A stretch of 64,000 nucleotides of DNA, taken from positions 3,045,501-3,109,500 of the forward strand of contig NC_088310.1 of assembly GCF_910592395.1 (NCBI RefSeq), written 5' to 3'. A model generated the notes under the pieces. That model ran no database searches and was not told where the DNA came from. It saw only the letters and a list, made by a program, of their open reading frames with translations. The position numbers and the translations under genes are program-made. Source of the DNA: Lineus longissimus. Taxonomy: Eukaryota > Nemertea > Pilidiophora > Heteronemertea > Lineidae. Positions 15,201 through 26,600 of this stretch are shown here, piece by piece; positions within the stretch are counted from its first letter, which is position 1; each line of letters opens with the position of its first letter.

Positions 15201-15331
15201 GAGAAACTGCACTAATACGCTAGGACTTACCATTTCTTTGTACATTCGACCATCATCTCTTTGTAAGAGGCGGTGAATTGATACTTGGATGCCCGCTTCC
15301 CAACACGCTGCAGTCGCTTCCAAACACTCAT
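3210..15331 (-). CDS. EHBP1: EH domain-binding protein 1 (N-terminal half, partial; runs off the left edge)
   Basis: EHBP1 links EHD-family membrane-remodelling proteins and Rab8-type GTPases to actin during endocytic recycling. Coding exons (complement): 15231-15331 (ATG 15329-15331), 10161-10218, 9752-9901, 9345-9526, 8971-9164, 5188-5776, 4922-4945, about 3210-3300. All have GT-AG borders and the reading phases join exactly, giving about 463 residues. Residues 1-165 form the N-terminal C2 domain: it opens MSVWKRLQRVGKRASKYQF, followed by WTRRSRRRST, NPYKGLVTW, PENIEITVTLF and REGKATDEDMQS, all EHBP1 hallmarks. An acidic segment follows, then the 589-bp exon with three NPF motifs (LNPFDQ, QNPFDN, TNPFGD), the known EH-domain ligands, and a Ser/Pro/Lys-rich stretch. 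The 3' donor of the last exon is uncertain (3210 or 3206). The CH and bMERB domains and the C terminus are outside the window. Identity is sure; the exon set may miss alternative exons. Confidence 0.93.
6629..6681 (+). mobile_element. Second copy of the same transposon end
   Basis: The segment carries the internal word TTCAAAATTCTGAAAAATTT followed by GACCGGGGTTCCACTG and a TA. That is the inverted form of the CAGTG(G/T)AACCCC end seen at 541 and 35548. It lies inside an EHBP1 intron. Confidence 0.5.
10219..15230 (-). other. 5-kb EHBP1 intron between the start-codon exon and coding exon 2
   Basis: No gene was found. Open frames here (for example 11880-12251) are short, without homology I recognise or splice support. 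A run of 11 C lies at 13532-13542. The flanking exons join in phase (TG + G gives Trp), so no further coding exon is needed between them. Confidence 0.6.
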
Positions 15332-16369
15332 TTTGGCTCAGGCTTGACTGGTCCTCTTACTTAGAAATATTCATGAGGAAATCTGCAAGGACAAAAGATG
15401 GGGCAAACTTTGAGAGGTGGGACCAAATTGGGGAGTATTCACTGATGCCTGCTTACAGTTCAACAATTTACATAAACTGACCAGACCTTTTGACTTGGAG
15501 CTATACATTGTAGAGAGGAGTTAACATGATACATGAGGCTTGTAATGCCATCGCATGCAAATGGAGCTATCTATTAAGGAAGAAGAAAAAATTGATTTCT
15601 TTGGCACAGACATCATTAAAATCCACCACGTGTCACTGAATGACCACACCTCAACTGTGCCCGAGATAGCGGAAGTAGATGACTGGTCATTTCCTGTCAA
15701 AATACCTTCCTTGAAAGGCTTCATGGAAAATGGAAGAAACGGTAATTTCTAAAGCGCAGATTTTTCTGATGGTACGATATGAGACACTGTGACATTACGT
15801 AAATCGATCATGTGTTACGTTGATAGAATTTAGAAACACAGATAAAAAAAGACAAATGGCCACTTCAGAAAACTGGGCGCAAGGATGAGAAAACAAAAAC
15901 ACTCCAGATGAATAATACTGTTTCCAAGCATATCTCATCTACAAATCCATTAAAAGCCAAGGGCACATCCACGTTTTATTTTCATATACAAGGCATTAGA
16001 GGGACTTTCGGGGGCACAAAACTGTTCAACCTGACAGCTTCATCATCATTGGAAATAATTGAATTTTGAAAATGACGTTTCTGCGAACATACATCATGTG
16101 CATGACTGTAGTAGCTGACCTACTTAGTGCAGCTGGCTTGAAGCTCGAGGCTGTCTGCGGTTAAGAATAACATACCTCACTAGGAAGTCTAAATCAATGG
16201 AAACATGTTACAGCTCTGAGCTTTGAACATGAAAAGGATATGATAACAATGGCATCTTTATCGAGACTAGATACATGAAGTAAGGCTACACGCAATAACG
16301 ATGTGTGATGCAGACCTGATCTACTACAATGGGATTAGTATTGTTGAAATATAAAGTATCCTTGGGCCC

Positions 16370-16393
16370 GGGGGGGGGGGGGGGGGGGGGGGG
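16370..16393 (+). repeat. Homopolymer run of 24 G
   Basis: An uninterrupted run of 24 G follows GGGCCC. Runs of this length are unstable and are often mis-assembled, so the exact length should not be trusted. Confidence 0.95.
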
Positions 16394-18204
16394 CAAGGAC
16401 ATCCTTTTTCAGAGAGCCAGGTTTATGCCAACTTCTAATACGATGAGTATTAACAGAGTAACATTTACAGTAAAGTAATGGTGTTGTTAACTGACTTCAG
16501 TCTCAGAGAAATCATGACTGGTTTTCACTTTCTGCCTTGGGAAATCCAGTGATCAGGATGTAACCTACAAAACAAGAGGCCTGTATCTACATGCTCTAAA
16601 TAAATTAAGAACCCAAGGCCTAAGCCACTTCCTGATAGATACTCCTAGGCGTACTCTAAATCAACACCATGGTGTGCAGAAATGGGAACAAAATTTCCAG
16701 ATTTTGTACCCGGTTACACATGTGGAGTGAAAAGTAACCAAGGGAACCAAGAAGTAAGCAAGCAAGGTTATTCATGTAACCAGATACAAAATCTGAAAAT
16801 TTAGTTCGAACTTCTTCCCACCGCGGCATAGGTTAGAAGTTTTCAATCTCAAAGTCAAAGGCGAATTATTGGCTGGCGATGACTTCATATTTGTGAAGTC
16901 AATATCATCATTTCTCATTGAATTACTTCCTCTGCACAGACATGACAGAGAGTGCCACATTCTGCACGTAAAAACACCTTTTGCTGATGCTTCAGGGATA
17001 TTTCATTGCAAGCAACATCATGAACTGGCAACAAATAAATTATCGCACCATCATCATGAACATGTGATGACATGTCTAGACAAATTTAGTTCATGTATCA
17101 TTATCATGATGACATATCACTGTAAATCACATTCATCATATTCTCAACATATAACATTTTCAATCAAAGCTGATGAGACCTGCCTATGAAATGGGACATG
17201 TCAACAATGTCGCTGTAGCTGGGGCACGAATTACTTGCTTAACCCCTTCAGTAGCATGCAATTGACTCTGGCTGAAGCAAGTCTCTATACGGCTGTAGGT
17301 CAATATTAAACCAAACTGGTGCCTAGTCATAGTGGCATGCAAAAAACCTCATCCTGCCTTAGAGGTCAGAGGAGGGAATAACATTAACACCTACAAAATG
17401 TATTTTAGCAAGACACAGAAGCCTCCTGTCAAAACCAGCGTTTGGTACCACTATTTTTTATTTATAAGTCATATTGTGCATGTGACAACTAAGATAGAAT
17501 TGATCTATAGTAGCAGGATAGTGTCCACAACTGTTGGCAATTGGATAATTAAGCAGAAAAAGAACCGATGAAAACTGGATGACAATGTTCAACATATTTT
17601 TGAAATTCTGGGCATTATTTACTTTGTTTAGTTTTGGCTCTGAACAGCCACCTCTGACTGGTACGATTTCAACTATTAATCAACATCTTGATACTTTCAA
17701 AACTGACAAAGGGCGCACGCCTGCCCTAGGCCAACGCCAACGCCAATTACATTACAGTGAGTAAGCCATCTCTTGATCAATGACGAGCGCCTATATATCG
17801 GCCTGCCCTAGTCATATACATGCAAGAAAACGGCACCAACCACTCCAACATCACTGGCTGTCAGTCTGCACATCCTCTCCAAGTGCAAGTCCAAGAACTC
17901 TCTGTCTGTTTACATGCATGCACACAACATACATGTACACTCTATCAATCAATGATGTCTAACTATGTGATGTCCATGCATTTGATGCACTAAGTGACTA
18001 ACACAAGTCAGAAATTACCCTTTAATTTGCATCGCGTATTTCTAAAAAACAGGAAAATGGTTCTTAAACGTCATACATGTTTTAGGCAAACAGCTTACCA
18101 CAAAGATGGCCAAATCAACTCCAGGATTTTTCTATAAATCGGTGTTTTTTAATCAAATTTCTGACAGTGACTGTCAGAGTCCACCATGTTTACTTACTCG
18201 GTAT

Positions 18205-19962
18205 CCGGTTGTTTTCGCCCCCAGTGGTTTCGCTCCCTGGGACTTTTTGTTTTGTTGCAGTGACTTTGGTCCCAAGTCGTACTCAAGTCGTACTTCAGTA
18301 CTACCAGTCTCGTGAGATCAGATAACCAGCTGGCAGAGGTTGGTTGTTCCATTGTCCGTCCTTGTGAGATGATTACCATGGTACAACCAAATCAGTTGTC
18401 TTGTATCACCCATGTCGAACGAAAGGTCGTCAATGTCTTTCCAACCTGACCAGATAACCAGCTGGAAGAGGTTGGTTGTCACGTGGGCTGTCCTGTCGTC
18501 TCCAAAGTTTATTAGTGATAACCTTGGTGTAATTTTTACATGGTCTTCCCAACCTGACCAGATAACCAGCTGGCAGAGGGTAGGAGGGTAGTTGTTTCAG
18601 AGTTTTTAGGTTGTGTCAAGGCCTTCACAATCTGAATAGATAAGCAGCTGGCAGAGGTTGATTGTTTCGTCATCACACACTGAAAGATATTGGGATTTCA
18701 CCAATCTCAAATTTCAGTTGCCTGTACCATGGCAGAAGACGGAATAAATAGCGCGATGGTCTTCATGCCTTCATTTAGATCTTCATTCAGGCCTGGCTGC
18801 TCCACTGTGTTGACAGCATGGCGAGAGAGATGAGACGGTCATAACCAATTAAGAATATCACATCAAAAGAATCATTTCATTTATAAAGACAATGTAACTT
18901 TTTAAATCTAGATACATGAGAAATTTCTTTGATGTATCTGCTATGACATCTTCTCTGATTTTCTTCTAAATATCATACCATAGAAGAGGTAATCATTACA
19001 AGAAAATATTACAATGTCCAAAATGTAAACCATGGGAAATTTTAAAACTTTTTGAATTATATCCTGACCACAACAAGCTCGGACCATCCCACTCGTTTCC
19101 CCGAAGTGGTCTCTCACTGCTTGGATTTGGGTCATATGTTCCCTAAACAGCTTCTCTTCATTGGGTTGCTGCTGTAAGAGTTCTGCGACTCTTTACAATG
19201 GGCTAGGAATTTTCTTCCAGGCCGAACTCTGGTCCCTGAAGTTGATGTTAGGCTGCGTGTAGGGGGATTTCTGATCAGGCATCATGCTGGAGCATTTTTA
19301 ACATTCCTATAACATGGGTCATAGGAGATGTTGATGCTAAAAGATGAATTGGAACTTAGCCAGTTGAATCATGGGGATGAAGAATATCCTGGGGAATAAA
19401 CATTAAGGCTACAAGGGATATGAAACTGCTAGACTGGTCCATCACTTCTTTTGATATGTGATGCTGGGTGTTATTTTTTGAAACTAGGAATAAATGATAC
19501 ATCTCAGCTGTGTATTTTGCTTTTGATATTTCAAAGCACTTAATTGATACTCATTCTAAATAATGTTAGATCCTTCCAATGTCTCCTGTTGCCATATGTT
19601 GTCCATGGTGTTATAATTATATTATAATATTATTATACTAGATCCATTTTGTATCAATGTGTTATACTGAAGCATATGAAGCAAGGCATATGAAGCAATT
19701 ATATTGGATATTAAATGTGAAGTGCCATAAGATAGAAATTTGAAAAATGCTGCGTCAGTAGGCCTATTTCATTGGAAATATAAGTACATGTATTCCCCCT
19801 CCTCATTCCTCCCCCGTTAATGCGCAATCTGGGATTGAGTATGAATCTGTTTTATTCTGTTATAATGCATGCTATGCCGCTTTAAAAGTCGCTGTTGGAT
19901 GCTTTCTCAATCTCAACAAAAAGTCCCAGGGAGCGAAACGACTGGGGGCGAAATAATCGGGA
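18205..19962. repeat. Inverted-repeat pair of ~45 bp bounding a 1.7-kb segment
   Basis: The left copy (about 18210-18254) reads TTTTCGCCCCCAGTGGTTTC then GCTCCCTGGGACTTTTTGTT. The reverse complement of about 19917-19962 gives the same sequence with one or two changes. The pair could be the terminal repeats of a decayed DNA transposon or two independent copies of a short element. No ORF lies between them. Confidence 0.55.
18316..18680 (+). repeat. Degenerate tandem repeat, about four units of ~110 bp
   Basis: The core word GATAACCAGCTGGCAGAGGT, with small changes (AAGCAGCTGGCAGAGG in the last unit), recurs near 18320, 18450, 18558 and 18640. It is usually preceded by CAACCTGACCA and followed by TGGTTGT. 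Units have diverged and vary in length. The array lies inside the 18205/19962 inverted-repeat pair. Confidence 0.7.
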
Positions 19963-20614
19963 AGCGAAAAAATCGCAATGCCTAGCGGTCACATGATATT
20001 GTCACAAAATGGCAGCTTGCTTTGGCAAACACGCCCACCCGGCAATTACGAATTTCTAGAGCTAATTTAAGGCATCTAACGTGTCAGAAAACGTAATTAT
20101 TCACTTGGTCAAGTCGGAAAGAAGATGCCTCTGTATTTGCTGTGTCGGAGGTAGGCTGACACAGACGCACAAAGTCAGAGTGGAGAAAAACTTTTCTTTT
20201 TCTATCTCCTGACAGTCTTGACTTGAGTCTTCAAATTCAATGAGTGACTTCATATGATATGGCATGTATGGTCTTGTTTTACACTCATACGCAGTTACAC
20301 ACACACTGCAGTTACACAATTGCTGTACACAAATTGACAATATCAGTTGAACGATGTGATTGATGGGAGATTCTGAAACTATATAGGCCTAGGTAATAGA
20401 CCTTCGAAAGTAGCCCAGTCGGTAAAACAAAGATTTTTGTAAAATACTGCTGAATTCTTAACCGCAGTCGATATTTGACACGGCCAAATATCCACTGCAA
20501 TTCTTGACTATAATATAGTTATCTTGTTTTTCAGCATGAGATGAGACGAGGTATCCCAACATCATTCCACCACCAGCTGAAATCTTCACTGCCCCCACTC
20601 AATAGACACTAAAT

Positions 20615-23600
20615 ATGGCTACTTTGAGCTCAAGAGTTGTGGCTAGCATACAGAAGACACTGACCAGTTTCCGAAAAAACCCAAATACCCAGCAACATGT
20701 TGATCACTTTACAATTCCACCAGTGTCTTTCGATAAAGATCCAGAGGGTGTGGAGCTTGGTGTTGATCACCAGAACAAACGGACTGAAGACGACCCAGTC
20801 AGATTTACGGTATGTATCACAATCGAGAATTTAGATACGGTTCATCCATGACTACCAATGTACGCCATTCCTGACAATGCTAGGATTGACTCGTACCCCT
20901 GGCCCCCTCTGAAGAGCCAAAAGATTAAATGTGTTTACATGTAGATGGGCATTGATGATTCAATTGAATTGACTTGAATTGCCCAATTAAGTCCTTCATC
21001 TTTCTCATGGGATGTTAGCTTCAGGGATATGGCACAATCATCAAAGAGAGAGGAGTAACGATAACCGACAATGATCACATCTGCAGGGTGGTCATTACGT
21101 GGTACACCAGAAGTGATAATGTTACTAACTGTGTTGTAAATAACTGATTATCATGATGGTCATCATTAGTGGTTAGATATTCTCAGTCTCATTTTTAAAT
21201 GTATGTATGTTGCAGGATCTCCTCTTGGCTGCCACGTTGATCCAGGATGCTATGAATGGCCGAAACATGGACTATAAAACAGATCCTCGTTCTATCAGGC
21301 GAGTTTGAAATAGAAGGTGCTCGAACAGTCATTCAGAACTGGGGGTTATCAGTCGCCATGGATAGGATTGGCAACAATAGTTAACTTAGTTTTTTCTCCC
21401 ACCAAATATCAACGGTCCATGACATCGAAATCCCCTTTGATGGTTGAATAGTAAAAATTTGCAAACTTAATGTCAAAATGTTTCTACAATGCAGACTCTG
21501 TTATAACGTAAATCATGAAAATAAATCTGTCGTTTGTCTCCATTGCAGGTCTTACGTTATGTACAATAGTCTTGTAATGAGATGTCTACTTTATGCTGCG
21601 ATACTGTTGCTGCTAGCCTTGGCGTTGTTTGAAAAACCGGCAGTTAACGGTCTTGAGGCACCCTATTGGGTTAGTATGAATAAGTACAGTCCTCTTGTTA
21701 TTTTTCATTGACCATGTCTTGGAGTTAACATACAGGTGCGTGTCATTAAGTTCCTGTCATGGTCACCATTATCATAAAGCCTCCCTCTTTGAATCCTTGC
21801 ATGCAGCTGCAGAAATCCATCTAAAAACGAGGTTGTCTCGTGTCATTCTGTAGCATTTGCCATACCTCAGCAAGGCCGCCTAGGGGATTTCCAAAAGTAG
21901 AATTTAGGGAGTTTTCGGGTTTATACATGAGAAACAAGCCAATCTCAAGGTTTTATTTCATATGTTTTTGATTAAGATTATGATGACATTCATTTCCAGG
22001 TGACCATGACTGTCGAAGGCATCATAACCTTGGTGTTCCTTTCACGGTTCCTACACGCGAAACATTTCGATACTGGGAAAAACTTCTGGAATGACAGGAA
22101 GAATATAACTGTTGTAGTGTGTATTTTGGTAAGTTGCTTCATCTTTTCTTCAGGAAACTGGGCAAGGCGCTCACTTGTTTGACACTAATTTGTAGACACC
22201 ACACCTGTAGTGATCCCCTCTGACCTTTCCAATATTTCACCATTCAAATTTAATTTTCAAATGTTGCATTTTCTCTTTTCTCTAGTTGGTGTGGTTAGAC
22301 ATGATTTGTTTCATTGTCTGGGTCAATCTGGATGATACCTTCGCCATCCGATGGTCAAGACCTCTGCGACCATTATTCATTATCAATTTTTCTGATGGAC
22401 GACAGGTAATTAAAATCAATAGATACAAACCCTTTCTAAGTATTTGATGTCACAGTTGTCTGTACAACTTAAACCACATGTCCCTGATAGTCAGACACAC
22501 AGCCCTGCTAAGCTGGCAAGACTCAAAAACTCATTAAACATCGCCTTTAGTAATACCCGAGTCGGAATTGATTTGATTTGCCTTTTTGTCTGTCACCTAG
22601 CAAAATTACATCCTTTCTTTCAGATCCGGAGATCATTTAGAAATATTCGACGAACGTTGGTAGATATTCTAAACGTCCTCATTCTGTTCATGCTGTGTAT
22701 TGCGCTATTTTCGTTACTTGCCCTTAAGTTGTTCCACAAGCGAAATCTTACCTATCCAGATGGTTCCGGATACTTTGACAACTATTTGGATTCAATGTGG
22801 GACCTGTATGTTCTCGTCACGACGGCAAATGATCCTGATGTCATGTAAGTAAAGTATGTTGCACACAGGCAACTCGGAGCTCTTGAATGTCACTAATAGT
22901 AAAAAGTAACAGAAAGTTTTTATTGCCCATTATGACATTTCTACTTTAAAACCAGTAAAAAGTAATCAATCAAATTTCATTAGTGTTATTCTCGTGTGTT
23001 CCTAGCATAGCTGCTGGTGCATAAGACTCATGTTTTAAGTTGATTCAATTAATTTTTTCTCACATTGTCAGTTACTTACCAGGTCAAAAGCGCAAAATTA
23101 GAGTGGAGCCACAAAAATATGGCAGGCCTATCCAGTTTAAACACTAACAGATCTAACCGACTAACTAGCTAATCCACTAACCGAACCCAATTTTCTAACA
23201 ATTTTTGATCTATTTTTTAGGATACCCGGCTATGATAACAATAACTGGTTTGCACTATTCTTCATCGTGTATGTGCTCATCAATAACTACATCTTCATGA
23301 GCATCCTCCTTGCTGTCATCTATAACAACTATCGAAAGCACTTAAAGGCATGTAAGGGACCATCTCAAAATTCATTGATGCCAAAAACAAACCTGGTTTC
23401 GTTGCACCCAGAAAGCTTTGAAAAACGACATGGGAATGAATGACATCATTTGTTAGGTGGCCAGGGGACTAATACCCCTCGTTGTCACCATATCCCGCCA
23501 CATGTAGCATGCTGGTCTTTAATTATGATTTTCACTTCGGGTGTGAGGTGGATTTTCGACATTGTTTGTCAGTGATCATGTTTCAAAAAGTCATAGTCCT

Positions 23601-26600
23601 GCAGGAAGCGATTTTTGTATGAAAACCCAACACATCTCACAACCTAGTTGTCCTTTAAAAAAATCAACATGTCGAGTACCGCTCACCAAACTAAACCAGT
23701 TAATTTTTTGGCATCACTTAATTTTTCGATGGCCCTAACTCTACAAGTTGTACCATGGTAGTGCGAGTAGTCTTCAGCACTCGGCAATAAGGCCATTCAT
23801 GCAAATCAAAGTCCGAGGTTAACCCTTGAGCGTTATGTTGCCACCATGTCAAGCACAATACTATCCTAACAATGCTATTTTTGTTCAGTTTGTGTTTTCA
23901 ACTACTGATTTTCTGTGAATTCACTACTCAACTTATAAATTTACTTGTTCTTTTCAATTCTGTCATTTCTACATTTACCATTTCATTACAGAATGAGGTC
24001 AAGTCGTACGTTTTTGCCAAGCGAAGAACCCTAGGCAGGGCGTTCAACATCTTAAAAATCTGGAAGGATGGACATTACGTGATCACACGGAAAATTTGGA
24101 CGATGTTGATGAAGGTGTTGGCGCCTGATCGAAGCTCGGTACAAGTAGATCTTCTACTGTTTGTTTTGGATGAGAATACTGATGGATTTATAGGTGGGTA
24201 TCAAAGTTTGCATTGTTTTTGACCATGTTAAGAGAGGGGTGGAATGGTTAATGGTGTCTAGCTGTTAATCTGTATGTTGTGCTTTATTTTGATGTTCTTG
24301 AAAGTTTTTATCTTTTCTTTCTTTAGAGAGGAGAGAATTCTTAAAAGTTGCTGATCTTCTCAATGTTGAAGTCACTGAAGTGAAGGACAGGATAACTTTG
24401 TTTGAGAGATATATGCCACGGTGTTACAAATCCTGGCTTAGTGAGGCTCTCAAATCTGTTGTCAGGCACAAGTAAGGGTATTTTCATTTCGTTACAAACT
24501 TCATCATCATGTCGTAACTCAAAATCTGGATCAGCAAGGTTATTTTTCATGATGTTTAGCCTTGATCACAGAAATCTTTTTAAAAAGTAAGTGCTGTGTT
24601 ATTTGACATCATGCTAACATGCATCATATTGTCTTTCCAGATTTTTTCGTTACTTCTTCGACTTTTGCATCCTCGCGAATGCTGTGTTCATCGCCCTCAG
24701 TCTAGATACGGCAGAGTGGTTCTTCTTGGCATTGTTTACATTGGAGATTCTGCTCAAGATGTACGCTTATGGATTCAAGCGCTTCTTCAAAGGACTCTGG
24801 AATATGTGAGTTGTTCGAAGTTGGAATTTTTAACTCTTTTAGATGAGGGCAGTACTTTAAAGGGACTGAAGTTATGATAGTAAAGAATTCGGATGATTAA
24901 TGAAGCTACATGTATGTACGAGGCGGTAGGAACACACAGTTCTTCGTCTTCTTCAATCGCTGTTCACTCGGAGGAGTTATTCTCCAGAGAGTGTCCCCCT
25001 CGAAGTGTGTGTTTGTTTGTGCCGCTGTGGTTTAATGCCAGTTGGGGTTATTGGCCGAGAGACTCTCCAGTTTCAACTTTCACAAGCTACCTTCCACTTG
25101 GATGAGATCTTTGCTTGCCCAAGCATAGACAACAGGTACAAGGAACCTCAGTTTTATGTTGCAGTCAAAGACCAATGGTCAAGGACCATCATTATACAAC
25201 AGAGGAAAAATATATTTGAATCTTGACTTTCTCGCATTCTCTGTTTCAGATTTGACTTCCTTGTAATTGGTTCTGCAATCGTTGCAACAACTATTGAGGC
25301 CATTGAGGAAGAAAGTAAGTATTATTGAGGCATTGATTATCAGTTTATCATATCTTGTTGCAATGATCATGTCAAATCGTCAAAAAAGTCCAACTGTGGA
25401 TCAAACCCACAGCCACAGGGGTGACAAGTGCTTGTGTTCATCAATGTTATCCCATGCTCTACTTGAACAGCACAAAGTTTACACTGATCGTAAAAACACA
25501 TCATTCATAAATGCGCTCTTTGCCTTTCAGCTCTAGATGAGAAAAACACGCTGGATATCCTGTTTGTTTTGAGAGTTCTGCGAATTATCAAGATAATGGG
25601 CAGTATACAGCGATTCAAGGTTGTCATCACTACCATCATGAATATTGGACCATCAATCCTCACGTACGGTGGTGTTGTGTTTGTGAGTATATAATAACGG
25701 CTAATGCAAGCAAGAACCTAGAACTCCTTTTGAAAAATAATTCTCTGTTTTTCAGTAGTATGTATTGCTAGTAAGGCATCGATTTGTCCTCAGTCTAATT
25801 GCAACACTAAACATGGAGGGCTTCATGTTAGTAACAACTTCCAAACTTTTTGCTCAGCCCAGAATCTGTCTGTTATAGGACTTAGCATTTTACAACTTAG
25901 TTGGGGACTGGGGTGAAATTAATCTGGCTCGACGAAATTAAAGATGATCTGTTTATTAACAGTCAGTTGTCTACCTCTCTTAGCATTTCTATAACTCAGT
26001 GTTCTCTTTTCAGGTGTTTTACTATATCTATGCAATAGTTGGCATGGAGTTGTTCCAAGGTACTATCAAGTACTATGGCTATGGACCTGGAGTGAATGAG
26101 TCGAACCTGTTCTGTGGAAATCCGGCTTTAAATGGTTCGGGCTTCTTTTACTTCAAATACTGCAGTAACAACTTCAATGATATTCTCAAGTCATTTGTGT
26201 TACTGTTTGAGCTCATGTATGTCAACCAGTGGCATGATATCCTTTTTAGTTGTGAACTGGTTAAATATGACCTGCTCTGGCTGGCGCTTGTCACAGAAGG
26301 AAAAAGGGGTAAATAATGAAGAAAGGAAATTTTTCTCAAAATTAATTTTCTTCGGGAAAAGGATTGTATAAGTCATATGAACTTCCTCAGTTGTCATAAA
26401 GCTGCCTGGAGGCTATTAAAGTCAAGTAAAACATCAGATAAGGTGATCTTACTGATGGTTTTCTAGAGTTAGAACGCCTACATAGTAAAAAGCACTTTCC
26501 TTAACTTGGCTACTTCTGACCCAAGGGTTTGTCTTAGTTACGAATAAGGCGGCCCGTCTCTACTTCATCTCCTTCCATATGTTTTGTGTGCTTCTCGTCC

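Larger units (their letters stand above)
15332..20614. other. Intergenic/5' region between divergent EHBP1 and two-pore channel
   Basis: The two genes point away from each other, so both promoters and any non-coding first exons should lie here. A 3' splice site (TTTTTCAG, ending at 20534) precedes the two-pore channel start codon, implying a 5' UTR exon beginning at 20535 and at least one upstream non-coding exon that I could not locate. The region also holds a 24-G run (16370-16393), a degenerate tandem repeat (18316-18680) and an inverted-repeat pair (18205/19962). Confidence 0.5.
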
